Position numbers and translations under genes: made by a program. The notes below the pieces were generated by a model, which was not told the DNA's origin, made no database searches, and worked only from the letters and a program-made list of their open reading frames with translations. DNA of 64,000 bases, from contig OX344749.2 of assembly GCA_947034885.2 (NCBI GenBank), positions 7,145,501 through 7,209,500 of the forward strand, in the 5' to 3' direction. Each line of letters begins with the position of its first letter. Positions within the stretch are counted from its first letter, which is position 1. Source of the DNA: Thuidium tamariscinum. Its lineage: Eukaryota > Streptophyta > Bryopsida > Hypnales > Thuidiaceae. This document shows positions 36,086 through 48,037 of the stretch, piece after piece.

Positions 36086-36524
36086 CAAACTACCTCACGG
36101 CTATGAATTTGGAAGACCAACGGGTCTTTGTTACGTGGGGTCAATACCTTTACTTGCACTGTAAGGGTGTCTCGAACTAGCAGACGCATAAGAGGATTTC
36201 TGGCCCGCAAGAAGACTGTTTTAGCGGTGTTCCCAGAAACTGTTCCCACTGCTGCAGACCAGCCTCCTACTGGTCTGAATTTTTGAATTTTGAAAAAAAA
36301 AATTAAATTTTTTTTTTTTCAAAAAATTTCATAATTTTTCAAAAAGAAAGAAAATGATTTTAAATTTTGTTTTCAAGAAAATATTTTTAAAATATTAATT
36401 AATTAATTCGTATTTTCTGATGTGGCAGTCGCTCTACCACATCAGCATTGCGTTCCCAGAGTTCCCAATGTGTTCCCAGAGTTTGGGAACTCGCAGTCTT
36501 GTAAACTAGCTCAAAATCCTCTTA

Positions 36525-36725
36525 AGGCAGAGGCACCCAATGGCGTGCGTTTCTACAACGGTCATTCATTCTAGAACAGAAATGTAGCGGGACTGTAGAC
36601 TACTTATTGTTTTAGGTCAAAAAAATAAGCCATGTACTGCCTACCTACATTTATAGCCTGAAATCATTGTGCGCTGTAGAAACGCATGCCATTGGGCACA
36701 GGCCCGCCATTGGGTGCCTCTGCCT
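36525..36725. mobile_element. MITE, 201 bp, TIR AGGCAGAGGCACCCAATGGC, TA duplication
   Basis: AGGCAGAGGCACCCAATGGC at the left end is exactly inverted at the right end, with TA at 36523-36524 and 36726-36727. The inner inverted segments GCGTTTCTACA / TGTAGAAACGC extend the homology. Confidence 0.85.
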
Positions 36726-37779
36726 TATGCTGGTATTCCGTCAGTGCAAACTAAAGTCAAACACAGGTCGACATATCAAACAATACCACCTTGAATTTCA
36801 ACCTACTAAATTTCGCTTCTGAAATTAGTCCTTAGACAATAGAAATTTAAGAAACCGAGTCCCCCGGGACAATTGAAATCACGCAGACACAGCCGGTATC
36901 TGAAGGAAGTTTCCTCTAAACAGACATTTTTTCTAAGAAAATGGCGAAGAGGTGCACAAATTACTAAAAAAAACTTCAATCTGTACGTGTCCCGGTTAAA
37001 ATAAGGATTGGTGATTGTGAATTTGATTTTAGGAAATTGGAAATTAGAAATTTAAGAATTTGATTGAAATTCAGTAGCTCTTATGGTCATCACCGAGTAA
37101 CAATTCATGCCTAGGTGTATTATATGGTAGCCATGGCTGCTCCCTGGGGGCTGCCCAACTTCCCGAATTTGTGATCAATAGCCTTCACAACTTTCAAAAT
37201 GATCACTTGAAATTATACCAAACCCAATTCAACGATCATCAGACTGATCTGCACCACCAATTCCAATGCATGGAACTTCCAAACTCCAGGTGGTGTGCGT
37301 CGTTTGGCATTTCAATTCAAGTCCAGCGCCGTTTCAGAATTGACGTCTTGTAAAATGGCAACCGCCTGCAGGGATGTACCGGCCTTTAGGTGAGAATTTC
37401 CGAGTTTCTGCATTCGCTGTATTGCTTTCCGGCCAGCTTTCATTTTGAAATGACGTGTGACTTTTGCAATTTGACGCGTCTGCAACATGTCTGAGTGACA
37501 TCACAAACTAATTGTCCACCGTCATAACAGTACAAAAAAGATATGATGATGTATTCCAACTGAATTTCACGCCGGCAACTCGACCCGGCTACCAACAGAG
37601 TTTTCAGACTGTTATATTTGTCGGTATAAGTACGTGATGATAACCATCGCCAGAACAAGGTACAATTAATTGTACAGACCTCGTGGAGATTGATAATTAC
37701 TCCGTAAGAACTCGATGACCGACTTGCGGTAAATTCCAGGAACTAATTCCCCATGTCTGATCGATGGGTTGACCTGGTA

Positions 37780-37975
37780 CACAGGAAACTCATATCACGT
37801 TCCCGGTGTTGATTCCCGGTGAGTCTCACGTTTCCCACTGAACTTTAAAATTTGACACCTGTGAAAACTTTACTAATTACAGTAATTTTGGACACGTGTT
37901 GCAACTACACATACACAGGGAAAAATGAGACTCACCGGGAATCAACACCGGGAACATGATATGAGTTTCCTGTGG
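37780..37975. mobile_element. MITE, 196 bp, TIR CACAGGAAACTCATATCA, TA duplication
   Basis: About 50 bp of near-perfect terminal inverted repeat (CACAGGAAACTCATATCA through GTTGATTCCCGGTGAGTCTC). TA at 37778-37779 and 37976-37977. Confidence 0.85.
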
Positions 37976-39085
37976 TATTCCCTAACAATTCTCGCTACGA
38001 ACAGTGATACCGACTGGCGGTCACTAGCTTGCTTTCGATTGCTTTCTAGTAATCTGACAGAAGGTACGTTAACTTGAACAGACGTACGTGGTTCACGTGC
38101 ATGTGAGTTTCTCTGTTTCTGCCCGACATTTTATGCATGCGATCGTGCCCCAATTCATGATGCATTTGATTTGCAAGAGAGTCAATCCGAAAGACAGTCT
38201 CCAGAAGAAGGGTAGTTGTGGTCTTGAAATTGATAACGTCCTGCAGACAAGCCGTCCTGGCACAGTTTCATATTAACGTCAATTTCGGTAAGTTATTTGA
38301 GAGTTTTTGGCCTGAAAATAAACCTCTGATTTGTGAAGATATATGTGACAATTTTTAACTTGGGAACTGGGAAGTATCGCCAATCTGTTGATCAAATTTG
38401 GCTTTGTGAATAATGCTCCGACAAATCGAGACACTTTTAACAGGATTTGGATCAGCAATTAATTCCAGAAGCCATTTCGTTGGGCGCCAATTTCTGAATT
38501 TCTGTAGCATGCTTCATCTTGTTCCATTCCAATGAACTTTTGACTTAAGTTTCAAGACAGCTTCCTGGCAACAGATTTAGTACCCGCAATTACTGAATTT
38601 TGAGTCTTAATTTTACCTAAGTTTCATTTTGACGCAAATGAAGAACATTCAAATGTTGTGACCAGCAGAGTCACGGATCTGCCAGGGCCGAGAGCTAGAA
38701 AAATGTGTGCACAAGTTGTCGGCATATACATATGACATCGGTTCAAATTACAGACACGAGTTGGCGGTGTGTCTGCAATTCTGCATGCTGGCCAATTGAC
38801 CAATTCAAAGACTGCGCCGAACTGATTTTACCAAGATTGAATGCCCGCCAAATCAATTTATACGTCCAACTAACGAAAATTTTTAGTCTGCAGTCGCTGA
38901 ACATCGCTGGCCGGTGAGAAACTACGTACTGGTAGTTAACTTAGTTTGGGGACACAATGTAAGTCAAGGCCCAGAAGATTCATCAGCATTGCAGAAACAG
39001 TTACGTACTGTTACCACCACGTACCGCAACATGAATCCATCCGCCGTTGATTGAAGAGTTTATTTGTCTGTCAGGGCGTTCTGCA
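37976..39085. other. Unique-looking intergenic sequence
   Basis: Balanced composition, few repeats, no supported ORF. Confidence 0.35.
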
Positions 39086-39087
39086 TA

Positions 39088-39098
39088 AATTCTATAAA
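39088..39098 (+). promoter_or_regulatory. Candidate TATA box for the 39-aa ORF
   Basis: TCTATAAATGC followed about 30 bp later by an A/C-rich start-like region (ACTGAACTCAACACTCACCC). This gives a leader of about 290 nt to the ATG at 39405. Confidence 0.4.
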
Positions 39099-39404
39099 TG
39101 CATGATTCATCTCCAACTGAACTCAACACTCACCCATTGATTCATCAGATTTCATATCGTGAGCAAGCGCCCTGCCGAGCTCTCAATCCAGGCCCACTTC
39201 GACTCACAGGGGTTTCGCACTAGTGTTCATTGGCAAGTGACTGGTATTAATTCTGAGACGAGAAATTCGCATATTAATCTCAGTCTATGATCTGTGAACA
39301 CTGTTCAGATTGATCATAACGTGGCTACTTGCTGTTCAGTACTGAGTGTGTCGATCTTGTTCGATCAGTTCGGGAAGAGATCGATCGATCGATTCGCAGC
39401 CGTC

Positions 39405-39524
39405 ATGGCGCCGGTGGTGAAGGAGCTGATCATCCCAGTTGCAAATTATGGCTCTGAACCAGACAGAGATAGAACTCCGGATCACACATGCAAGCCCAAA
39501 GGCTGCCCGATTTGCGGCACTTGA
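39405..39524 (+). CDS. Possible small protein, 39 aa, with CxxxxCPxC tail
   Basis: MAPVVKELIIPVANYG, then an acidic/basic DRDRTPDHT, then CKPKGCPICGT and stop. The Cys pattern C-x4-C-x2-C at the very end resembles a metal-binding knuckle. There is no signal peptide. The frame is open further upstream to an ATG at 39294, but the 39405 ATG has the better context (GTCATGGCG). It sits in the repeat-poor island, behind a TATA box. A splice donor-like GTAACC follows 15-20 bp after the stop, so it could also be one exon of a longer gene. Family unknown. Confidence 0.35.
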   Translation: MAPVVKELIIPVANYGSEPDRDRTPDHTCKPKGCPICGT

Positions 39525-40759
39525 TCCAGGCACCGGACCTGGTAACCTGTTGGATCCGATCGACAACGTTGATCCGCCCTGAACCGGAATCCAACCTGAC
39601 ACTTGTACAGTTCTCACGTCGCATTGACGATGAGATTAATTCATTTAATTGGCAGCTAGTGGAAGGTACTTAAGTAAATAATCAGCCCAAACTTCTCTCA
39701 GTTAGATTCATTCTGGATGTTTTGGTTGAGACTAGCATTGGAGTAGTATGTGTCTTCATGGTAATGAAGCCTTCTGTAGATAGAATTATGATCTGTTTCC
39801 ATTTAGGTGATAGATTGATAGTAAGATGAGGTGCTTACGACAAATGCAAACTGTTTCCGTTGCACTGGGGTGCACCATTTGTTTCGATTCTACTCTGGAA
39901 GATCAATAAATCAAGTACCTTATTCAATCCTGCGAACTTAGAATCTTGGATGTATTATTTAGAACGAGATTTCTAATTAATTAGGTTAAGAGGACGTACT
40001 AATGAATGTATTTTACGACATGTATGCGTGCTGGCCTAGCATGAGCTTCTAGCTCATGTACGGTATCCAAATCCACTGTTTTTTGGTGCGTTGGAACATG
40101 TTTTCACTACCCAACAAGACTATAAGAAAATCTGAACAACATATTGAACATAATAACAGGAACTAGGCACAGTATGAAAAACTGGTGCTTTTGGGTGTAC
40201 CTACCTTAGGTGTAGCAATTTGTGACTATATTGATGTTCATTGCTTTGGCTACCTTGATGACAAATGTCCAAATGTGAACTATGGAAAACACAGTAGATG
40301 AGAAACTCCACATCTTGTAGATGGCAATTACAACGTTGGCCTCTAAACAAGACCACAAACCAACCTCAGAGAACAGAGTTGTTGTTAACTCTAAAGCCTT
40401 GCCAATGGATTTTAGCAGTGTGCACGAGATGCTTGGCTGAACTCAGCATGATGATTTTCAATTCTGACTATTGTGTTTTAGCTGCTCATTCCCGGGAATT
40501 TGCACACCACCTAAGTCGATCAGACATAACTCAATTCCGAGAGGCAGCTATAGAAACAAATGTGCAATAACATTCATCCATGAGCACCAGCCAATAACTT
40601 CTGCCATTAAACATGCCCAACACCTAAACTTTCAGACATTTCCTTAGAAACCCTAAACTAAGTCACAGAATATAAGATCTCCTGCATGACATTCCGTTAC
40701 TTGAATCTCAAGTTTTCCTTGCTTTGTGAATAAAATCCCAGCACACTTTGCTTAAAGAA
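39525..40759. other. Intergenic sequence between the small ORF and the P450 gene
   Basis: Probable 3' UTR of the small ORF (AATAAATC near 39906). A 90-codon plus-strand ORF at 40298-40570 is unsupported. Confidence 0.35.
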
Positions 40760-40765
40760 TTTATT
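40760..40765 (-). terminator. Candidate polyadenylation signal of the P450 gene
   Basis: AATAAA on the minus strand, about 220 bp after the stop codon. Position is typical; no other proof. Confidence 0.35.
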
Positions 40766-40981
40766 TGATTGCATTCCACATTTCCAATAACATGTTCATG
40801 AGCATGTCCCTCCATGTCTCTGGAGTAGTTCCTGCAGCTCAAAGCAGGGGTCGTCGCGCACGTACTCCCCAGAGTACAACAAAACTGACGCCACCCTAAT
40901 CTCTCCACTGATCACAACGCTAGCTCACCACAGATTCTTAAACAGCAAGAGATTTAATGAACTGTCTAGTCGCACGATCAA

Positions 40982-42716
40982 TCAATACAACTCCGCAGCC
41001 AATCTCGGCTTCGCCATCACCGCAAGCGGCACCTTCCTCGGCGTGGTACCCCCGAAGACCTCCTCCATGTCGAGTTCGTCGTCGCCGCCTCTCTGGCTCT
41101 CCGGCACCGACATCTCAAACGCCTGCACCAGTCGCGCTATCCCCATCTGCACAAACAGAATGCCCAGATGCATCCCCGGGCACTGCCTCCTTCCAGACCC
41201 GAACGGAATCAAACCGAAGCAGTTGCCGCGCACATCGATCGAAGCCCGGTCCACGAACCTCTCCGGGTCGAAGACTTCTGGCCGGTCCCACACCTTCGGA
41301 TCACGATGAATAGCGTAGAAGTTCACCAACATCTGCGTACCAGCAGGAAACTCGTACCCCCACACAGTCGTCGCCTCCATCGACTCATGAGGAATGTTGA
41401 GAGGGGTGGTTGGGTGCAGTCGAAAAGTTTCTTTTACCACTGCTTGGAGGTATGGTAAGTTGGGGATGTCCGATTCCGTGACGATGCGGTTGGTGCCCAC
41501 CACGGAGTCGAGCTCGGCTTGGAGCTTGCGGAGGGCGAGGGGGGAGCGCAGAAGCTCAGAGATGCCCCATTCGACGGTGATGGAGGAGTTGTCCGTGCCG
41601 GCCAGGAGGAGGTCCTGGAGAACGGCCTTGATGGAGGAGTCGTCCAAGAGACCGTCGTTGCTTTCCGATGGTTGAGAGAGGAGCACGTCCACCAAGTCTT
41701 GGTTGCGATCGGGGTTGTCGATGGTGGCGTTGTTCTTCTTCACGTCCAGAAACTCTTGCAGGTATGCGTCTGCGGTGGCTTTCACTTTCTTGATGTAGCG
41801 GATGTAACCAGAGGCATGTGTAACCCACTTCAACCACGGCAAGAAGTCGGCGACTGTCGGCGTGTTGGAGATGGAGAAGATCGTGAATACCAAGTCCTTA
41901 AATCGGGCCGCTTCAATCGCTCCCACATCGTCGTTCACAAAAAATCTGCAACAGAAGTCATAGCCAGAGCCACACGTACCAATCAATAAAAATAATGTAA
42001 CTACACCAATTGATGAAGGAATTAATTGGAGACGCACAAGGAGACACGAGGATTGAATTAATTGGAATGGAATTGTGAAAATTTAACTTGGGAGTAAGTA
42101 CTCTGATGTACCTTTTGCCAAGCAGCATGCGGGTGATGGTGTTGCTGGCGAGGTGCCCCAGCTTCACCGTTAGCACCGCAGGTTTCCCTGCAACGGAGTC
42201 CTCGTATACGGATCGCACCATCTCGCCAAACTCCTCCGTCCGCCACGTCCGGAACGACTCGATCCTGCTGTGCGTGAAAAGCTCCAGCGTGCAGATCTTC
42301 CTCATGTGACGCCAATGCGGTCCATAGGGCGCCAGGACGATGTCGCGGAAGTTGTTGGTGAAGATCTTATCGGCAATGTGTTGGGGGCGGCTAGCCCAAG
42401 CCTTGTCCTGCACCCTGAGGAACTCCTCGGCGGCTGCCGCTGTGGACACGACCACCCACGGACGGGAACCCATTTTCAGATGCATGATGGGACCGTACTT
42501 CTCGGCCATGTGCCACAGCGTTTGGTGGGGGAGGTCGCCCATCTGGAGCATGTTTCCGATCAGGGGAAGAGGCCTCGGCCCCGGCGGCAACTTGCTCCTC
42601 GCATGTCGTAGCTTCAATGCAACCAAAAACGTCACCACGAACATAGCGGACAGTCCTGTGTAGATAAACATCTCCACAGTCGTGGGGATCATGCTTGCTG
42701 TTGCGGAATTTTCCAT
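40982..42716 (-). CDS. Cytochrome P450, A-type (CYP71 clan-like), two exons, 522 aa
   Basis: Exon 1 42716-42112, intron 42111-41946 (GT...AG, 166 bp), exon 2 41945-40982. The join reads LLGKR-FFVNDD. The N-terminus has a membrane anchor (about 10-32), then a basic stretch and the PPGPRPLPLIGN hinge, placing it on the ER surface. Landmarks in order: WRHMRKIC (helix C), I-helix AGTDNSS, KETFRLHP (ExxR), FDPERF, and heme loop FGSGRRQCPG with the cysteine ligand. Length and order are normal for plant microsomal monooxygenases that use NADPH-P450 reductase. The I-helix and heme signatures suggest the CYP71 clan, where flavonoid and phenolic hydroxylases are found. The substrate cannot be told from sequence. 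No lesion seen. This is the best-supported ordinary gene in the window. Confidence 0.92.
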
Positions 42717-43442
42717 CACTCACGTACACCTCGATCACCAGGATAATTGTGAAGGAAACGAAGAACGTTTACACAGACGATGATGATACAAGACCGATCG
42801 AATCCATGCTCTGCTGATCAAACACACAAGAACAACCACGAAGAGAAGTAGTTAAGGACGAGCTAGAACGTACTTGGGTCATCTACATGCAATAATTGCA
42901 GACCGAAAGCAAAGTAAAGCGCAGGCTAGGACTGGACAGTGTCAATGTAGCTAGTGACGCGCGACGATACATGCAAACCAGACAGTATTCCGATGCAAGG
43001 ATCTTGCTGGCTTGCATTGTTGCAGCTAATTGCATGTGCAATTATTCGCAGCAATTCTGCCATAGATCGAAACCGATCGCCAAAGTAATGCATTACACTC
43101 ATGAGCATTATGCAACGTCTAACAACTACCAACCCCTCCACATGCTGTTCACAAGCATGCCACAATCGACATCTCTCACTGCACACTAGCCAATTCTCAA
43201 TCCACGACTTCACGACTTGCTGATCGAACTGTCATCAAGTCAATCGAAAGGCTCGTTATGCAATACATCAGCTAGCTAACCACAAGCGCGCATGGACACC
43301 ACGCTCGGCATTCTATGACTCAGGAATCTACAGGAGCATGCATGTAATTTACTAGCTGAGACTAGCTTACTATATAACACCGTGCACAGTCCACTGTCAG
43401 ACTGCAAAGCAACAACAGCTCTCGAAGTTGCTTGGGCAAGAG

Positions 43443-43536
43443 CTAGCCTGAAGTCGCTCCTGATCGAGAAGCCATGGAGGAGATCGAGAAGAGAAGAGAA
43501 AGTGTGAGAGGAGGAAGGAGGGGACTTCTACTTATA
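43443..43536 (-). promoter_or_regulatory. P450 promoter, leader and 10-codon uORF
   Basis: TATAAG on the minus strand at 43536-43531, then a C/T-rich leader (TCCTTCCTCCTCTCACAC) typical of plant 5' UTRs. A uORF (MASRSGATSG) runs from 43475 to its TAG at 43445-43443. The leader to the main ATG is about 790 nt, so a 5' UTR intron is possible. Confidence 0.45.
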
Positions 43537-43931
43537 GCACCGGCGTGAGGATTCGGGAGGTTCACCGGCAGCACGCACAATCGCACATGGTACAAAAATG
43601 TATCGCCATCGTCATCCGCCTGGCCAGATGGAGGGGTGCCATTGGCTGGCCCGGAATTGCCGGGCGGGTGGCGATGGCTCAAGCAATGTCGTGACGCACA
43701 TGACTGTCACTTGGCCGTCACCTCAGGATCCAAGAATCAAGGTCGAATCAAGGTCGGGTCAAGGCCAAGCTAGCTGATCCTTTGCATGAATTTCGAACTG
43801 GATCGCGACTTGAGAACCTTCCCGGGCCGGCCTTATTACCGGCAGTCACGTTGACTTCAGGGATCTGACTACACGAAGTTACTACATCGATTCGTCCTTA
43901 GCAGCGTGGGACTTTGTACTGTAAGTAAGTA

Positions 43932-44332
43932 AGGTAGAACCACCCGTAACCGATCATTTAAGGTATTTTAGGCATGATTTAGTGTAGTGCAAAGTAAAAC
44001 AAATATTTTCAAAGGTGTAAAGATAAAAATGATGGGGATTGCAAAAACTTTGGTAATTTTATGACATGAATTGAAATTATTATGAATTTTGGAAGGTGTA
44101 AAGTGTGCTTGACCAAATGCCAATCTATGGAGTCTTCTAATTTTGATCACGCAAAAAACTACATTTTCACTCACTCTTTTCTACTTTTTCTGCACACTAC
44201 TTTGGAACATGTGCCATGAACTTTTAGTCCCAACTTTAAAAATGAGAAAAAAACTCAATCTAGCCTTGGTTGGAAATACGTCCATTATTAGGTTGGCTAT
44301 GGGGGGCCAATTGGTTATAGGTGGTTCTACCT
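43932..44332. mobile_element. MITE, 401 bp, TIR AGGTAGAACCACC, TA duplication
   Basis: AGGTAGAACCACCCGTAACC at the left end is mirrored by GGTTATAGGTGGTTCTACCT at the right. TA at 43930-43931 and 44333-44334. Confidence 0.85.
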
Positions 44333-44407
44333 TACAAAATTTGTATGAGGTACAAAACAAATAGTTTTGGTGGAAATTGGTTTAATACGGTAATATTTCA
44401 TAAGAAT

Positions 44408-44680
44408 ACAACAAGTCTGGGGTGAACTGACCCTCTCACTCGGCCACTTGGGAAAATGCTCGAATTTTTTATTTTATGCTAATAGTTCTTTTTGCAAATT
44501 TAGAATTCATATTTGCAATCAAAGGCCCCAAATTAGATAGGAGGAGTGTACATTGTACAAGGTAAATTAGTTAAGCACAAAATAGGGGGCTTTTTGTTTT
44601 ACTTGCACCCCTAAGTGGAATTACTTGGACTAGTGGCCGAGCAAGGGGGCCAATTCACCCCAACCTTAGTGTAATAGTTA
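44408..44680. mobile_element. MITE, about 270 bp, TIR TGGGGTGAACTGACCCTC
   Basis: The left TGGGGTGAACTGACC...CTCGGCCACTTGG is imperfectly inverted at the right (CTAGTGGCCGAGCAAGG then CCAATTCACCCCA). A related CCAAGTGGCCGAGCGAGG occurs at 24864-24882. The target duplication is not clear. Confidence 0.6.
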
Positions 44681-44774
44681 CACTTTTGACCTACAAGCAA
44701 AGATTCAATATTTGTCATTCGTTAGCCACAAAATGTCCTTGTCAACATTCAATGCTTAAGTTAAATCTTCTCTA

Positions 44775-45519
44775 GGGGTCATTGCAAGAAACACTGATCA
44801 AAAAGTGTAGCGTTTTTACAATACTCTTTTTTTTCTTTGGGAGGGCTTTATTTAAATTAAAAAAATAATTTTTAAAAATAGTGAAAAATATGTTTCATGT
44901 ATATACCTTTAAGAAGAAGGTACTCAAGGTAGGTACCCTAGAAAAGAAAAGTATAGGAAAAATCTCTAAGTAGGAGAACTAGAAAAGTGCAAAATCTCAT
45001 GAAAATTGGTACTTTTACATTTTAGTTTGTAAAAAATAAGAAAATAATTTTTTTTAAACTAAAAATTGTCCATTTTTTAAAAGTTAATTTTGATGAGATT
45101 TCACCAAAAGAATAATCTTAGAACCATCTTCAATGTTCAAAAATTGTGCACAACAGAAAAAAATTTGCACTCATGTAGAAGACATAAAATAACATATTTT
45201 CAGATTTAATTCAAAATTTATATGTTTTACACTTATACGTATAGACCATGAAAGTTTTGTTTATAAATCGTTAAATTTGGGCGCTCATAACGTAGTGATT
45301 ATTGTAAACTACAAATTGTGACGCTCAATAAATGAATGTTTTTTAAATATAAAGTATTTTTTATTTTTGAAAAACAAGGGATCTAATAACCTTCAAGTTA
45401 GGTATATTCAATAAAAATTTCATGTTCATTGGACTTAATCTCCAAAAGTCATAGTAGGCAACAAAAAAGTGGTTCTCATTGTGATGGGAAATAGGACCAA
45501 TGTTTCTTGCAATGACCCC
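44775..45519. mobile_element. Foldback element of the GGGTCATTGCAAGAAACAC family, 745 bp
   Basis: GGGGTCATTGCAAGAAACAC and its inverse (TGTTTCTTGCAATGACCCC), with TA at 44773-44774 and 45520-45521. Non-coding, A/T-rich interior. Confidence 0.8.
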
Positions 45520-45735
45520 TAGTTGCCATAGTGAACAATTTTTTCTTTTGAATTTGTAACTTTATTGGATCTTCAATTGTATTTAGGAATTCTAAATAAA
45601 TTAATATACAATATTATGCAAATGGAAGAGCCTTTATAAGTTTGTATCCATTCTATTTGGATTTTTTATTTAAAAGCCATAAAAAATCTTATATTACTTG
45701 CAATCATAAGATTTCAATGAAAAAATAATATAAAA

Positions 45736-45829
45736 TCCCTTCGTCTCAAAATAAATCTATGACTTCTTATGGAGAATTGCAAAGTACCACAAGTTTATTT
45801 TCTAGTTTATTTTGAAACGCAGGGAGTAG
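45736..45829. mobile_element. Stowaway-like MITE, about 90 bp
   Basis: The left TCCCTTCGTCTCAAAATAAA and the right inverse of CTCCCTGCGTTTCAAAATAA match the well-known Stowaway terminus (CTCCCTCCGTC...). The right end is followed by TA; the left TA is altered. Confidence 0.75.
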
Positions 45830-47351
45830 GATTTAATTATGATTTCAATTTTCATAATTTTCAAAAAAATATCTACAAGGCTTCAAGTGTTTAAATTTCA
45901 TACTCTAATATTTTATTTTATTTTATTATAAATAGACAATCAATGTCAAAAAAATTCAATACTTCAAAAAGATTTTAAAATGAAATTGTCATATATTCAA
46001 ATGAGAGAGTTTCAACTAGTTTAATGAAATATAATTTTCTTTTGTTCTCATGAAGTTTTCAAAAATCAAATTCTATGAAGTCATTATCAAGTACAAATTT
46101 ATACATCTCTAGCTCTTTTTTCCTATATTTGAATTGATTACAAAATTGAGTGAATTAAAGATTTAGTAGATAGTATGTACTCAATCATTCTTAGAATCAT
46201 ATTTACATTTGATTATAGTAGTTCAACAAAAATATAAAAACTAGAGTCCTTCTTAAGAAAAACTCTCCTTATTTGTGGTATGTTTGAGAACTCATTTAAG
46301 TATTTTAACTCTAAGAGGACCAAGATTGACCTTTTCTTTGTAAAAAAATACACTTAAAAATTGTACACATTTACCATTTCTAAAAATTGTACGCATTTAC
46401 CATTTCTTAAAAATCAATTCTTAAAAATTTCTAAGAATCCATTTCTAAGAATTGATTTCTTAAGAATCCATTTCTAAGATTTGATTTCTTAAGAATCCAT
46501 TTCTAAGAATCGATTTTTTCTTAAAAATTGTATCACATAATCACATATTGGTAAAATTTTGATCTATTTGAATAGAATGCATGATAATGATTCTAATAAG
46601 TTTTTAAAATAATCATTTCTAATATTATGTAAAAATATTTTCAATCATGCCGACATAGAAATAATATTTTCACACAATGTGATATTATAGAAATAGAGTA
46701 GCAATTCACAATCACCTTTCCAATATCACTTTCTACAAAGGGTGAAATTAAAAATCATTGCAATTAAGGTGATATTAAAGAGTATCCATAGCATGATATT
46801 ATAGAAGTAGTAACTCCATTGCTTTGGGGGGCTTTACACCACTTTGAACTTATATGATTTTGTGCTTTTGTGAGCTTCAAACTTTCATGATTTCAATTTT
46901 CTATTGCTACTACCAAATGATTTGAGAAATTTATCAAATAGAAGTGATTTTTGATTTCACAACAATTATATTGTTCAGAAAGTTTTTGAGAATTACAAGT
47001 TCTTCTTTTCAATTCTTCCATTGGAATTGCCATTGCTTATAACAATTGACTGAAATTTCTAATGCATTATAATGCATGTGTATCTTTCATAGTATTCACC
47101 ATTGGGTTTATTTTATTTATCATTCAAAAAATTCTATTGTATATTTCTATATATGCTTACTTATAAAATAATGATAGCAAGATTTTAGTAATTTTTATTG
47201 AAAAGTTTCTTGAAATTTTTGTTCTACATTCTCTCTAATACATCAAAGTATAATAAAATTCTAAAGATGAATGTATAGCAAAGCAAGCACCGACCGCTAG
47301 TCTAGAAGCTAAAGAAATATCGGGGTCGTCATTAGGTTGAACTAGAAGTTG
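45830..47351. other. AT-rich intergenic sequence with a short tandem repeat
   Basis: 46430-46515 holds about three units of TTCTTAAGAATCCATTTC plus TAAGAATTGAT (unit about 29 bp), and 46352-46403 repeats AAAATTGTACxCATTTACC twice. No gene seen. Confidence 0.5.
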
Positions 47352-47688
47352 TACTTTGTGGCAAGGCATATTTTTTATTTTTTCCGTTTAGTAGGTTTTG
47401 GGAGCGGAAGTCAGGAACTTAGGAACCGGAATTTCTCATGGAACGGGTAAAATCCTGCAATAGTACCAGATAATGCTGTAGCGACCGGTAGCAGAATATA
47501 TCCGGTCCATGACAACGGAAAACCAGAACGGAAGGGATTCCGAACCCTTTCAGAACCAGAGCGGATTCTACCCGGATTCAGCTCCGGAGTGGAATGGGTT
47601 CTTTCCGGACTTGGTGCGGATCGGATGGGAACGGGAACGGAAGATCAGGAATGGAAGACTGGATCCATTTCTGGAAACTATATAAGGC

Positions 47689-47696
47689 CCGACATT
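47689..47696 (+). promoter_or_regulatory. TATA box of element copy 1
   Basis: CTATATAAGGCCCGACATTT about 330 bp from the left end. The same site is conserved in copy 2. Confidence 0.65.
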
Positions 47697-48037
47697 TTCA
47701 GTTGGCCCATTTTCTCTCAGGCACTTCGTTGTGTGTTTTTTAACTCTCAATGTTTTTCACCTTTCTGTGAGTTAGTTTTCCGTGCGTGTTTTGTGGTGCA
47801 ATTTTCTGTGGCGCGGCTATTAGTGTTAGCGGCTGGTGTTCGTCAGAGCGGGCAGTTGTCAGTGTGCGCGGGTTTCAGATGGTGCGCTAGGGCGCTGGTG
47901 TGCGCAGGAGGTGTGTGTGTTTGTGCAGGTGGTTATTGCGGGCGGATTGGTTTTGTGTCTGTGTTGTGAGTGTTTGTGAGGAACGGGACGTGCGGCTAGG
48001 AGGGGAGTGAGGTAGTGTGGGTTTCCGAATAGTTGCC

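Noticed and set aside
40957-41989. Long plus-strand ORFs opposite the P450 gene
   Set aside because: They are antisense to a clear, motif-complete P450; GC-rich codon bias opens the other strand.
43368-43400. Plus-strand TATA (CTATATAACACC) as a divergent promoter
   Set aside because: Only a 24-codon ORF follows (from 43474); it could be chance in the P450 leader.
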